Of a stretch of 19,004 nucleotides of DNA, positions 10,415-18,518 are shown in pieces. The stretch comes from Gammaproteobacteria bacterium. Lineage in GTDB: Bacteria; Pseudomonadota; Gammaproteobacteria; Steroidobacterales; Steroidobacteraceae. Position numbers and translations under genes: made by a program. The notes below the pieces were generated by a model, which saw only the letters and a program-made list of their open reading frames with translations, made no database searches and was not told the DNA's origin. The stretch spans positions 1-19,004 of the forward strand of contig JAOUGR010000004.1 in assembly GCA_029857655.1 (NCBI GenBank), written 5' to 3'. Numbering within the stretch: the first letter of the stretch is position 1; the number at the start of each line of letters is the position of its first letter.

Positions 10415-12025
10415 TCAACCGTCCTGGCGCAGTGCCTTGCGCTGCAGCTTGCCGGTCGCCGTCTTCGGGAGCGCCTCGAGGAATTCGATCTGGCGCGGGT
10501 ACTTGTATGGCGCGATGCGCTGCTTGACGAAGTCCTGCAGTTCGCGGGCCAGTGCCGCGTCCGCCGCATGCCCCGGCTGCGGCACGACATAGGCCTTGAC
10601 GACCATGCCGCGCTCCGCGTCCGGCGCGCCGACGACCGCGCACTCGCCCACTGCCGGGTGCGCGAGCAGCGCCCATTCGACCTCGAGCCCCGCGATGTTG
10701 TAACCGGCCGAGACGATCATGTCGTCGGCGCGCGAGACGAACCAGAAGTAGCCGTCCTCGTCCATGCGATAGAGATCACCTGTCACATTCCAGCCCGACT
10801 GCACATAGTCGCGCTGGCGCCCGTCTTCGAGGTAACGGCAGCCGGTCGGCCCGGTGACAGCGAGACGCCCGACATGGCCCGCCGGCAACGGCTTGCCATC
10901 CTCATCCAGCACGCAGGCCTTGTAACCGGGCAAGGGCTTGCCGGTAGCACCCGGGCGAATCGCGGCGCCGGCCGCCGAGATGAAGATGTGGATCATCTCG
11001 GTCGCGCCGATGCCGTCGATGATGCGAATGCCCGTCCGCTCGTGCCATGCATCGGAGACGGCTTTCGGCAGGAACTCGCCGGCCGACACGCATCGCCGCA
11101 ACGAGCCGATGTTCCGGCCCTCGAGCTCGGGCATCAGCGCCCGATAGGCGAATGGCGCAGTGAACAGGCAGGTCGCCTTGTGCCGCTCGATTGCAGCCAG
11201 GAGCGCCGCAGGCGCCGGTACTTCCACTGGCACCACCGCTCCGCGGAAACGAAATGGGAATACCAGGAGCGCCCCGAGGCCAAATGTAAATCCCAGTGGC
11301 GGGCTGCCGATGTAGATATCGTCCGGCCCTGTTTCCAGGAGGTGCCGTGCGACGACATCCGCCATCGCGAGCACGTCGCGGTGAAAATGAGCGCAGGCCT
11401 TGGGCCGGCCCGTCGTACCCGAGGTGAACGCCAGCAGGCACACGTCGTCGGAGGCCGTGTCCACATTGGTGAATCGGTCTGCGGTCGCGGCCATGCGGCC
11501 CTCGAGATCGCCATCACCCCACTTGATTATCTGGCCGAGTCCCGTCGCCTTTGCCGCCGTGGCCAGCTCGGCCACCAGCCGCTGGTCGGACAGCGCGACC
11601 ACTGGCCTGCTCTTTTCCATGATCGCAGTCAGTTCGGGCGCCCTGAGCATCGGCATGGTGGTGACCGCGATCGCACCCGCCTTGATGACGGCCAGCCAGC
11701 AGGCGTACAACTCGGGGCCGTTGTACCCGCGCAGCAGCACCCGGTTGCCGGGATGGACGCCGGTGGCCTGCAGCACGTTTGCAATCCGGTTTGCGCGGGC
11801 CAGCAACTCCCGGTAGCTGATGTCGCCGGTCCCGGTCAGGATCGCCGGCCGTTCGCCATGGCCTTCCGCGACTGCATCGTCCAGCAACACGGTCGCGCAA
11901 TTGAGGCGCTCGGGATAGCAGAGCTCCGGCAAGTCGAAATGCAGCCGGGGCCATTGGTCGGGCGGCGGCAGGCGGTCGCGCGCGAATGTATCGACGTGCG
12001 CGGTGCGTTGCGTCATGCGTTCCAT
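10415..12025 (-). CDS. abmG: 2-aminobenzoate-CoA ligase-type aryl-CoA synthetase
   Basis: This ATP-dependent acyl-adenylate enzyme would activate 2-aminobenzoate (or a related benzoate) to its CoA thioester, the first step of the pathway. It has 536 residues, usual for the benzoate-CoA ligase group. The N-terminus (TAHVDTFARD, YPERLNCA) fits that group. The P-loop TSGTTGRPK is at about 201-209, followed by AC rather than the commoner GT. IDGIGATEM is the adenine motif, TGDLYRMDEDGYFWFVSRADDM the hinge region (named here by its ends), and PKTATGKLQ carries the catalytic Lys526. ATG at 12025 is used; 12016 is equally possible, while 12127 would overlap the divergent gene and add unlikely residues. 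It lies 101 bases upstream of abmA on the same strand, and only 26 bases separate it from the divergent lipase-CHAT gene. Confidence 0.9.
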   Translation of the reverse strand: MERMTQRTAHVDTFARDRLPPPDQWPRLHFDLPELCYPERLNCATVLLDDAVAEGHGERPAILTGTGDISYRELLARANRIANVLQATGVHPGNRVLLRGYNGPELYACWLAVIKAGAIAVTTMPMLRAPELTAIMEKSRPVVALSDQRLVAELATAAKATGLGQIIKWGDGDLEGRMAATADRFTNVDTASDDVCLLAFTSGTTGRPKACAHFHRDVLAMADVVARHLLETGPDDIYIGSPPLGFTFGLGALLVFPFRFRGAVVPVEVPAPAALLAAIERHKATCLFTAPFAYRALMPELEGRNIGSLRRCVSAGEFLPKAVSDAWHERTGIRIIDGIGATEMIHIFISAAGAAIRPGATGKPLPGYKACVLDEDGKPLPAGHVGRLAVTGPTGCRYLEDGRQRDYVQSGWNVTGDLYRMDEDGYFWFVSRADDMIVSAGYNIAGLEVEWALLAHPAVGECAVVGAPDAERGMVVKAYVVPQPGHAADAALARELQDFVKQRIAPYKYPRQIEFLEALPKTATGKLQRKALRQDG

Positions 12026-12051
12026 CTTACATTCGCCTGTAGAATCGCCGG

Positions 12052-14856
12052 ATGTCATCGTATCTGGAGACCGACCAGGAACTGTCGCGGCTCGCCCGGC
12101 GCGCGGCAGGCATGCGCGGCGGGCCACGCGTACTGATCCTGCCCGGCATCATGGGCTCGACCCTCGGTCGTCCGCGCAAGGGACTGCCCGACGACATCAA
12201 GTGGTTCGACCCGGCCGAAATCGCCCTCGGCGGACTGACCAAGCTCGCGCTGCCGCGCGGCCGCCGCTACGGGCCGTTGGGTGTCCTGCGTTTCGCCTAT
12301 GAACGGCTGCGGCTGGTGCTCCGGATCGCCGGCTATGACGCGGTTTTCCATCCCTATGACTGGCGCCTCGATCTCGCGGCCAGCGGGCGCGCGCTGGCGG
12401 AACGCCTGGTCACCGAGCGCCGCCAGGACGTGGTGCTGGTCGGCCATAGCATGGGCGGGCTGGTTGCGCGCGCGGCACTTGCACAGCAGGGCGCTGAACG
12501 GATTGCGCGGGTGATCCAGCTCGGCACGCCCAATCGTGGCGCATTCGTTGCAGTCCAGGCGCTGCGCGGAACCTATCCGCTGATCCGGCGTCTCGCGATG
12601 CTGGACCTGTTGCACGACGCGGATGAGATTGCGCGCCGCGCACTGACGACATTCCCGGGACTCTGCCAGCTACTGCCTCCGACCACCGCCTGCAAGAACT
12701 TCGATCCGTTCGACGCGGAGCAATGGCCCAAGGGGCCGGTTCCGGCCGCGGGCCTGCTCGTGAACACGCGCCGTGCGCTCGAATCGTTGCCGCCTCCCGA
12801 CGAACGCTTCCGGCTGATCGCCGGTTTTGGGCAGGATACGGTGCTCGGCCTCAAGCGGAGCTCGCAGCGCCTGGAGTTCGGCCGCGGCCCGGCGGGCGAC
12901 GGCACCGTGCCGCTTACTCTGGCGCACTGGTCGGGGATGCCGACCTGGTATGTGGAAGAAAGCCATGGTGCGTTGCCCGGTAATGCGGATGTCGGCCGCG
13001 CCGTCATCGACCTCGCCAGGGGCGACACGACCGCGGCATTGCCGCATGTGCTGCCGCGCCGCCGCGGCGTGCAGATACTCTGGGAAACCGACACCCGTGC
13101 GCCGCCGTCCGTAAAGATCGCCTGGAGCGACCTGTCCGAGCGCCAGCAACGCGAATTCCTGCGCGAGTTCGTAGCCGTTGCCAACCCCGCTGCGAGCGCC
13201 GTGCCCACCGCGCGGCGCGGTGCCCAGGCACGCCCGGTCGAGCTCGCCTTTGTCAGGGGAAGCATCACGCAGAGCGACGCATCGGCGCTCGTGCTGGGTG
13301 CGTTTGCGAATGTCGAGCCGGCGGGCGCCGCTCTTGCCGTGGACATGATCCTGCATGGCGCGATCAGCGACCTGGCGCGCCGCCGCGCGATCGGCGCCGC
13401 CGCGGGCGAGGTATTTGTGCTTCCGGTCGGCCGGCGCGGGCTCGCGGCCAGGCTCGTGGTGCTCGCCGGTCTCGGCGACTTCGGGCGTTACGGGCCCGAT
13501 GTACAGCGGCTTGCCGCCGCGAATGTCACGCGCACGCTCGCACTCGCGGGCGTCGGCGATTTCGCGATGGTCCTGTGGGGCACGGCCTCCGGTGCCGATC
13601 CTGCCGACGCTGCCAGAGCCCAGATAGAGGGCGTGCTGACGGCGCTTTCCGACCTTGCTCCGGTGCTGCGGCTGCGGCGCATCGTCATCCTGTCGCGAGA
13701 CTCGCGCAGGCTTTCTGCGGCACGCCAGGTTGCGGAGGACCTGCTTCGCATGCATCCCGCGGGACCGCTGCTGCGCCTGCAGGCGGTGCGCAAGGCCGCG
13801 CGGAAACCGGGCCGTCCGGTCAAGCCGACTGCCACCCCGCTGGCCTGGCTTTTCGTGCAGGAATCGGTCGGGCAGATTCGCGCGGCGCTGCTTGGCACTA
13901 CGCCAAAGGCGACCGCGCTTACGGCGACCAGGCGGCTCGACATGCGCGCGCTGGAGCGCGAGCACGCGCGCCTTGCGCCCGGCATGCCAATTGCGGAGCT
14001 CACTGATTTCGGCGAGCGGCTGGCGGAATTGCTGCTGCCGGAGGAAATCGTCGCGGCACTGCCCTCGGAAAAAGCGGCGCCTCTCGTCGTTGTGCACGAC
14101 AGTGCGAGCGCACGCTGGCCATGGGAAGCGCTCAGCATCAAGGGCTGGGCACCTGCGGCCGGGGCCGGATTGAGCCGTCGTTATGCTGCCGAAGGCATGT
14201 CCGTCGCCAAGTGGCGCGAGCAGCGCCGCCGCGAACGCGGCCTCAACGTGCTGCTGGTCGTAAATCCGACCGGCGACCTGCCGGGCGCGGTCGTGGAAGG
14301 CGAACGGGTCGCCCAGATGCTGGCGCGACTCGATGGGACCGGCATCACGGCGATTCGCGGCGGCGAAGCGACGCGTGCGCGGCTGCTCGCCGAATTCCGC
14401 TCCGGCGACTACGACGCCATCCACTACGCCGGACACGCATTCTTCGACCCCGCCGCACCTGCTTCGAGCGGCATCCTGTGCGCAGGTGGTCGCGTGCTCT
14501 CCGGCGCCGATCTCGCCGCGATGGATTCGGTGCCGGCGCTCGTGTTCTTCAATGCCTGTGAATCCGGTCGCCTGCGAAGCGCGGTCAAGCCGCTCAGGCA
14601 GCTCGACCGCAGCGTCGGTTTCGCCGAGGCATTCCTGCGCGGTGGTGTCGCGAACTTCATCGGCACCTGGTGGCCGGTCTCCGACGCCGGCGCGACCGCC
14701 TTCGCGACGCCGCTTTATCGCGAGCTCGCGAAGGGGGCCTCCATCGGGACAGCGCTCAATGCAGCGCGCTCTGCAGTCCGTGATTTGCCGTCCGCCGACT
14801 GGGCCAATTATCTTCACTACGGAAGCTTCGACTTCTCGCTGAAGGCCAAACCCTGA
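12052..14856 (+). CDS. Fusion protein: LCAT/PGAP1-like lipase, M17-N-like domain and CHAT caspase-like protease
   Basis: Three regions are visible in 934 residues. Residues 25-330 form an alpha/beta hydrolase of the lecithin-cholesterol acyltransferase type: oxyanion loop LPGIMGS (30-36), nucleophile GHSMGG with Ser133, Asp283 in GDGTVP and His305 in ESHGALP, a complete triad. Residues about 395-560 resemble the N-terminal macro-like domain of leucyl aminopeptidases (RGSITQSDASALVLGAF, LAGLGDFGRYGPD) without the peptidase part. Residues about 650-930 form a CHAT peptidase: His795 in HYAGHAFF and Cys836 in FFNACESG are the dyad, with GGVANFIGTWWPVSD typical of the family. No signal peptide or membrane segment is seen, so it should be cytosolic. 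It is divergent from abmG and followed after one base by a glutamine amidotransferase. CHAT proteases often activate other effectors; here the lipase is in the same chain. The domain calls are strong; the biological role is unknown. Confidence 0.9.
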   Translation: MSSYLETDQELSRLARRAAGMRGGPRVLILPGIMGSTLGRPRKGLPDDIKWFDPAEIALGGLTKLALPRGRRYGPLGVLRFAYERLRLVLRIAGYDAVFHPYDWRLDLAASGRALAERLVTERRQDVVLVGHSMGGLVARAALAQQGAERIARVIQLGTPNRGAFVAVQALRGTYPLIRRLAMLDLLHDADEIARRALTTFPGLCQLLPPTTACKNFDPFDAEQWPKGPVPAAGLLVNTRRALESLPPPDERFRLIAGFGQDTVLGLKRSSQRLEFGRGPAGDGTVPLTLAHWSGMPTWYVEESHGALPGNADVGRAVIDLARGDTTAALPHVLPRRRGVQILWETDTRAPPSVKIAWSDLSERQQREFLREFVAVANPAASAVPTARRGAQARPVELAFVRGSITQSDASALVLGAFANVEPAGAALAVDMILHGAISDLARRRAIGAAAGEVFVLPVGRRGLAARLVVLAGLGDFGRYGPDVQRLAAANVTRTLALAGVGDFAMVLWGTASGADPADAARAQIEGVLTALSDLAPVLRLRRIVILSRDSRRLSAARQVAEDLLRMHPAGPLLRLQAVRKAARKPGRPVKPTATPLAWLFVQESVGQIRAALLGTTPKATALTATRRLDMRALEREHARLAPGMPIAELTDFGERLAELLLPEEIVAALPSEKAAPLVVVHDSASARWPWEALSIKGWAPAAGAGLSRRYAAEGMSVAKWREQRRRERGLNVLLVVNPTGDLPGAVVEGERVAQMLARLDGTGITAIRGGEATRARLLAEFRSGDYDAIHYAGHAFFDPAAPASSGILCAGGRVLSGADLAAMDSVPALVFFNACESGRLRSAVKPLRQLDRSVGFAEAFLRGGVANFIGTWWPVSDAGATAFATPLYRELAKGASIGTALNAARSAVRDLPSADWANYLHYGSFDFSLKAKP

Positions 14857-14857
14857 A

Positions 14858-15604
14858 ATGCCCCGGCTGCTCGTGTTCCAGCATGTCGCCGCCGAGACGG
14901 CCGGCACGCTCGACCCGTTCCTGCGCGGCGCGGGGTTCCGGCTTCGCTACGTCAATTTCGAGCGCACGCCCGACTCCGACCCGGATCCGCGCCGCTATGA
15001 CGGCCTGGTGGTTCTCGGCGGTTCAATGAATGTTGACCAGACCGGCGAGTTCCCGCACCTGCTGACCGAAATCGAAGTCCTGAAGGAAGCACTGGTCCGC
15101 GAAATGCCGATCCTCGGCATCTGCCTGGGAGCGCAACTCCTGGCTGCGGCTCTCGGCGCACCGGTGCACCCCGCGCCGGTCAAGGAAATCGGCTGGTATC
15201 CATTGCAGTCTTCGCCGAACGCGGGTGACGACGCGCTGCTGCGCCATGTCACGCACGGGCAGCACGTGTTCCAGTGGCATTCCTACACCTTCGCCGTCCC
15301 GCCCGATGCCGTGCACCTGGCGAGCACCGCGACCTGCGCCAATCAGGCGTTCCGGTACGGCAGCAATGCCTACGGGCTGCAGTTTCACCCCGAAGTTGAC
15401 CGCGAGATGATCGCGCGCTGGCTGTCGGAACCCTCCTGGCGCGAGGAACTCGAGACCCTGCAGGGCCCGGATCATGCACGCGAAGTGCACGCCGACACCC
15501 ACAGCCACATTGGCCCCGCGACCGAGGCAGCGACGCGGGTATTCGGGGCGTTCGCGGGATTGTTCCGCCGCGATCCGCGTCATCGTGCGCTCGACTCGCG
15601 CTAG
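14858..15604 (+). CDS. Class I glutamine amidotransferase domain protein (GMP synthase-like)
   Basis: This 248-residue stand-alone amidotransferase has the full class I triad: Cys89 in GICLGAQL, and His177 and Glu179 in GLQFHPEV. The oxyanion segment VLGGSMNVD is at about 52-60. Such proteins release ammonia from glutamine for a partner enzyme, or hydrolyse gamma-glutamyl bonds (peptidase C26). There is no attached synthetase domain, so a partner or a small substrate must exist. The ATG lies one base after the stop of the lipase-CHAT gene, which suggests coupled translation and possibly joint function. The C-terminal 50 residues extend past the core domain. The family is certain; the substrate is not known. 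Confidence 0.93.
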   Translation: MPRLLVFQHVAAETAGTLDPFLRGAGFRLRYVNFERTPDSDPDPRRYDGLVVLGGSMNVDQTGEFPHLLTEIEVLKEALVREMPILGICLGAQLLAAALGAPVHPAPVKEIGWYPLQSSPNAGDDALLRHVTHGQHVFQWHSYTFAVPPDAVHLASTATCANQAFRYGSNAYGLQFHPEVDREMIARWLSEPSWREELETLQGPDHAREVHADTHSHIGPATEAATRVFGAFAGLFRRDPRHRALDSR

Positions 15605-15613
15605 GCTTGGCCG

Positions 15614-16438
15614 ATGGCAAGCATCGCGAGCCTGCACGTCTATCCGGTCAAGTCCTGTCGCGGCATCGATCTCGCCGAGGCGCGCCTGACGGCGGCCGGG
15701 CTCGAATGGGACCGGCGCTGGATGGTCGTGGACGGCAAGGACCGCTTCGTGACGCAGCGGGAAATTGCGCAGCTCACAAGCATCTCGACGGCGATCGCCA
15801 ATGGCCGGCTCGAGCTTTCAGCAGCGGGTCATTCGACGCTCGTGATTGATGCGAACTCCGCCGGCGCCATGCGGCGCGTGAGGATCTGGAGAGACGATTG
15901 CGGCGGCATCGACGCGGGTGATGAAGCCGCCGCGTGGCTCGCAAGCGTACTCGGTGGCGCTTTCCGGCTCATGCGTATCGACGATCAGCTGCCGCGCCTT
16001 GCAAATCCAGAATACGCCGGGCCCAGGCCGCAGCCAGTCACGTTCACGGACGGTTACCCCGTGCTGCTCACTTCGCTCGAGTCGCTGGCGGAACTCAATC
16101 GGCGCCTGCCGGCGCCGATCCCGATGAATCGCTTCCGGCCCAATATCGTGATCGAAGGGGTCGCGGCGCATGCAGAAGACGCGATGACCTCATTCCGCTT
16201 CGGCGGCGGCATCGTCCTGCGCGGTGTCAAGCATTGCACCCGCTGCGTCAATACGACGACAGACCAGTTCGACGGCCGGCGCGATGGCGGTTCGGAACCC
16301 CTGAAGACGCTCAGGAAATACCGTTACGACAAGATCCTGCGCGGCGTCACCTTCGGCCAGAACTGTGTCCTGGTCGAAGGTGTCGGCGAGATGCTCACGG
16401 TCGGCGCCCCGGTGACCGTCGAATCTCACCAGGTGTAA
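15614..16438 (+). CDS. MOSC-domain molybdenum cofactor enzyme (YcbX/mARC-like)
   Basis: This 274-residue protein has a MOSC N-terminal beta-barrel (LHVYPVKSCRG, then WDRRWMVVD) followed by the MOSC domain. MNRFRPNIVIEG is at about 171-182, and KHCTRCVNTTTD carries Cys208 and Cys211; the second matches the cysteine that holds the molybdenum cofactor in YcbX and mARC. Relatives reduce N-hydroxylated compounds such as hydroxylaminopurines. The ferredoxin domain found at the end of YcbX is missing, so an external electron donor is expected. It begins 9 bases after the amidotransferase stop, probably in the same operon. Its last 13 bases overlap the 3' end of the convergent DUF4139 gene. Confidence 0.92.
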   Translation: MASIASLHVYPVKSCRGIDLAEARLTAAGLEWDRRWMVVDGKDRFVTQREIAQLTSISTAIANGRLELSAAGHSTLVIDANSAGAMRRVRIWRDDCGGIDAGDEAAAWLASVLGGAFRLMRIDDQLPRLANPEYAGPRPQPVTFTDGYPVLLTSLESLAELNRRLPAPIPMNRFRPNIVIEGVAAHAEDAMTSFRFGGGIVLRGVKHCTRCVNTTTDQFDGRRDGGSEPLKTLRKYRYDKILRGVTFGQNCVLVEGVGEMLTVGAPVTVESHQV

Positions 16439-17946
16439 CGGACCCGGTAGGTGACCGTGGCCTCACCTTCTGCAGCTATCCGCACCGGAAACTCGATGGT
16501 GCGCGCGTCCTTCTTCACCGAAGGCGCCGACTGCGACAGAAGCTGCCACTGGCTCCAGCGATAAAGACTTTCGCGCACGATCACGTCCACCACCTGGTCC
16601 TTGTGATTGCGGACCTTGATCTCGAAGGCCTCCTCCATGACGCGGCCCTTCGAGTTCAGGGAAAAATCGGTCTGGCGGCGCTCGCCGACCACGTCGAAGG
16701 CCGTGCCAAGCTTGACCCGTACGTCTTCGTCCCTGGGCGTGTGATCGATCTTGTCCTCGCCGATGAATTCCAGGCTGCCGTCCGCCTTGTCCTGCTGCGA
16801 GACGCGGATGCGGCCGGCAGGCAGCGGCATGCCAAGGCCGGAAACCTTGTCATTCTTCAGTGTCAGCCAGACGTCGACCTTGGTGTTGGAGGTCGGCCCG
16901 AAATCCCGGTCGAGCATCAGCCCGCCGTAGAAACCGTAACCCTCGGCGCCATAGTAAACGAGCTGTTTTTTGGCAGGCACGCGGGTCGCGGCATCGAACA
17001 GCTCGATCTGCTTGGTCGAATTGTTGGGCAGCGTCGCCGGCCGGCCCAATGTGTAGAGGTGATACTCAAAGAATGCCTTTTCCTCGAAACCCGGGGCCTC
17101 GGCCATCGCGTCCATCGTCTTCAGGCGCGAGGCCGTCACGACGATCCGGTCCATGCCGGGCTGCACGCGATTGACGTCGCCGGCGATCAGCTTGAGCTTC
17201 GCATCCTGGTAACTCGCACCGGACTGGTTCAGCAGGCTTACCCAGGCGCCGATGTCGACGAATCCCGAATTGGCGTCTGCGCCCTCGGTGAAGATCAGGT
17301 TGTAATCCGTCCACCAGGTGATGCCGCCGGTCTGGTAGGAGACGCGCGCCCGATGGGTGCCGCCTTTCGCGGCCAGCACGTCCCATTCGAGCGTCGGTCG
17401 CGTGATCAGCCCGCCCGGCAGCTCGCCGAAGCGCATGTTGCTCCACTGGCGCAGCGCCTGGATCTGCCCGTCGTCGCTGCGCAGCACGAGGCCGTCATTG
17501 GCGGAGAGCAGCGTGCCCTCGGTCAGCTTGACGCCATCGCCCTGCTGGCTCTCCACGCCGACCCTGCGGTCCACGTAACGCGACAGGAGCTTCTCGGTAC
17601 TGACCAGGTCGAACTGGAAATTCTGCTCCAGTACCTTGGTGCCGGCAGGGTCGGTCAGCGAACGGAACTGAACCGTGGTCGGGTCGATCAGCGCGGCTAC
17701 GTCGGTGAATTTCAGCGTGCTGCGCCCGCGCGCCAGATCCAGGTCCCGGTCCACGCGCACCAGGGCAAAGCCCGGCAGCGCATTCGCCTGCGGCGTGCCC
17801 ATGCCGGGCAGCGGGCGGTACCACTCGACCGGAATGCCCCCCGGCTGGGCCGAGCTGTAGACGGTCAGCGCCGTCTGTGGATTGGCTGCCATGGCGGATG
17901 CGGCCAGCAGGCCACCGGCCAGCAACAGGTTGATACGGGCAATCAT
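16426..17946 (-). CDS. Secreted DUF4139-domain protein
   Basis: This 506-residue protein has a clear signal peptide (MIARINLLLAGGLLAASAMA, cleavage expected before Asn21), so it acts in the periplasm or outside the cell. The mature part is beta-rich and matches DUF4139-type proteins: RVSYQTGGITWWTDYNLIF, a long strand-rich core and the C-terminal ending ATVTYRVRYTW. No catalytic motif can be named, and the family's function is unclear. ATG at 17946 is chosen because AAGGAG lies upstream and the signal peptide starts there; an open frame continues further upstream but overlaps the divergent gene. It is convergent with the MOSC gene, overlapping by 13 bases, and divergent from the small membrane protein gene after 62 bases. 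Confidence 0.85.
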   Translation of the reverse strand: MIARINLLLAGGLLAASAMAANPQTALTVYSSAQPGGIPVEWYRPLPGMGTPQANALPGFALVRVDRDLDLARGRSTLKFTDVAALIDPTTVQFRSLTDPAGTKVLEQNFQFDLVSTEKLLSRYVDRRVGVESQQGDGVKLTEGTLLSANDGLVLRSDDGQIQALRQWSNMRFGELPGGLITRPTLEWDVLAAKGGTHRARVSYQTGGITWWTDYNLIFTEGADANSGFVDIGAWVSLLNQSGASYQDAKLKLIAGDVNRVQPGMDRIVVTASRLKTMDAMAEAPGFEEKAFFEYHLYTLGRPATLPNNSTKQIELFDAATRVPAKKQLVYYGAEGYGFYGGLMLDRDFGPTSNTKVDVWLTLKNDKVSGLGMPLPAGRIRVSQQDKADGSLEFIGEDKIDHTPRDEDVRVKLGTAFDVVGERRQTDFSLNSKGRVMEEAFEIKVRNHKDQVVDVIVRESLYRWSQWQLLSQSAPSVKKDARTIEFPVRIAAEGEATVTYRVRYTW

Positions 17947-18008
17947 GTCGAGCACTCCTTGGGCTGTGTACGCATAGAATAAACGCAGCGCACCATGGAG
18001 TCGGGTCA

Positions 18009-18515
18009 ATGAACATCGATTACCCGGAATGGCTGGCCAAATACCAGAAACCAGGGGTCCTGGCGGGCGGCGTGGTCCTGGTCCTGGCGCTGGTGATTGC
18101 ACTGGCCTGGACCGCCTGGCGCTGGAATGTCGCGCTCGACCGGATGGAGATGATGGAGGCGCAGGCAGCCGAGGGCTTCATCCGGCCACCCTCTTCGACG
18201 CAAGCGCTCCGCATCGATCCGCGGGCAGGGCGCCTTGCAACGGTGAATGCCGGAGGCATGCCGAAGCGCATCGACCTTGCGATCGCCGTGGTCAGCGCCC
18301 GCTACGATCGCTACCGGGTCTCGCTCTCGCGCGATGACGGCACGGCCCTGCTGCACACGGAACGACTCGCACCGGATTCGAATGGCAACCTGCATCTCTC
18401 GCTCAACACCTCGCTGTTTCCGGACGACCTCTATCGCCTGCGGATCGAGGGCTATACGCGACGCGGGGAGCTGGAGAAGTATGCGGAGTCGAAGTTGAGG
18501 ATTGCGGGGCGCTGA
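18009..18515 (+). CDS. Small single-pass membrane protein of unknown function
   Basis: This 168-residue protein has a short N-terminal cytosolic part, one strong transmembrane helix (about residues 16-37) and a soluble, probably periplasmic domain of about 130 residues. I do not recognise the family. The soluble part ends in strand-rich sequence (NLHLSLNTSLFPDDLYRLRIEGY), suggesting a small beta-sandwich. GGAG eight bases before the ATG supports the start. It is divergent from the DUF4139 gene, and the shared 62-base gap has only weak promoter-like elements (TAGAAT at 17975 on the plus strand). It ends three bases before the stop of the convergent permease gene. Confidence 0.75.
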   Translation: MNIDYPEWLAKYQKPGVLAGGVVLVLALVIALAWTAWRWNVALDRMEMMEAQAAEGFIRPPSSTQALRIDPRAGRLATVNAGGMPKRIDLAIAVVSARYDRYRVSLSRDDGTALLHTERLAPDSNGNLHLSLNTSLFPDDLYRLRIEGYTRRGELEKYAESKLRIAGR

Positions 18516-18518
18516 CGC

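Noticed and set aside
12031..12045. Inverted repeat ATTC-N7-GAAT between abmG and the lipase-CHAT gene as an operator
   Set aside because: The arms are only four bases long, which is expected by chance, and they do not resemble the abmA palindrome.
12026..12127. Longer N-terminus for the aryl-CoA ligase
   Set aside because: It would overlap the divergent lipase-CHAT coding sequence and add residues unlike the family; ATG at 12025 or 12016 suffices.
10400..12136. 578-codon plus-strand open frame antisense to the ligase gene
   Set aside because: Its product has no recognisable motif, while the opposite strand encodes a complete AMP-forming ligase. Stop-poor antisense frames are common in GC-rich genes.
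12670..14907. 745-codon minus-strand open frame antisense to the lipase-CHAT gene
   Set aside because: It has no domain pattern and lies against a gene with two intact catalytic centres.
12052..16438. Assigning the lipase-CHAT region to a named defence system
   Set aside because: No CRISPR, STAND ATPase, gasdermin, nuclease, reverse transcriptase or nucleotide cyclase gene lies nearby, so only the domain architecture supports the idea.
15934..17982. 682-codon plus-strand open frame across the MOSC and DUF4139 genes
   Set aside because: It crosses two well-supported genes on different strands, and its sequence is low in recognisable structure.
17947..18008. Divergent promoter between the DUF4139 gene and the small membrane-protein gene
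   Set aside because: TAGAAT on the plus strand and TTGACC on the minus strand are present, but neither has a partner hexamer at a normal spacing.
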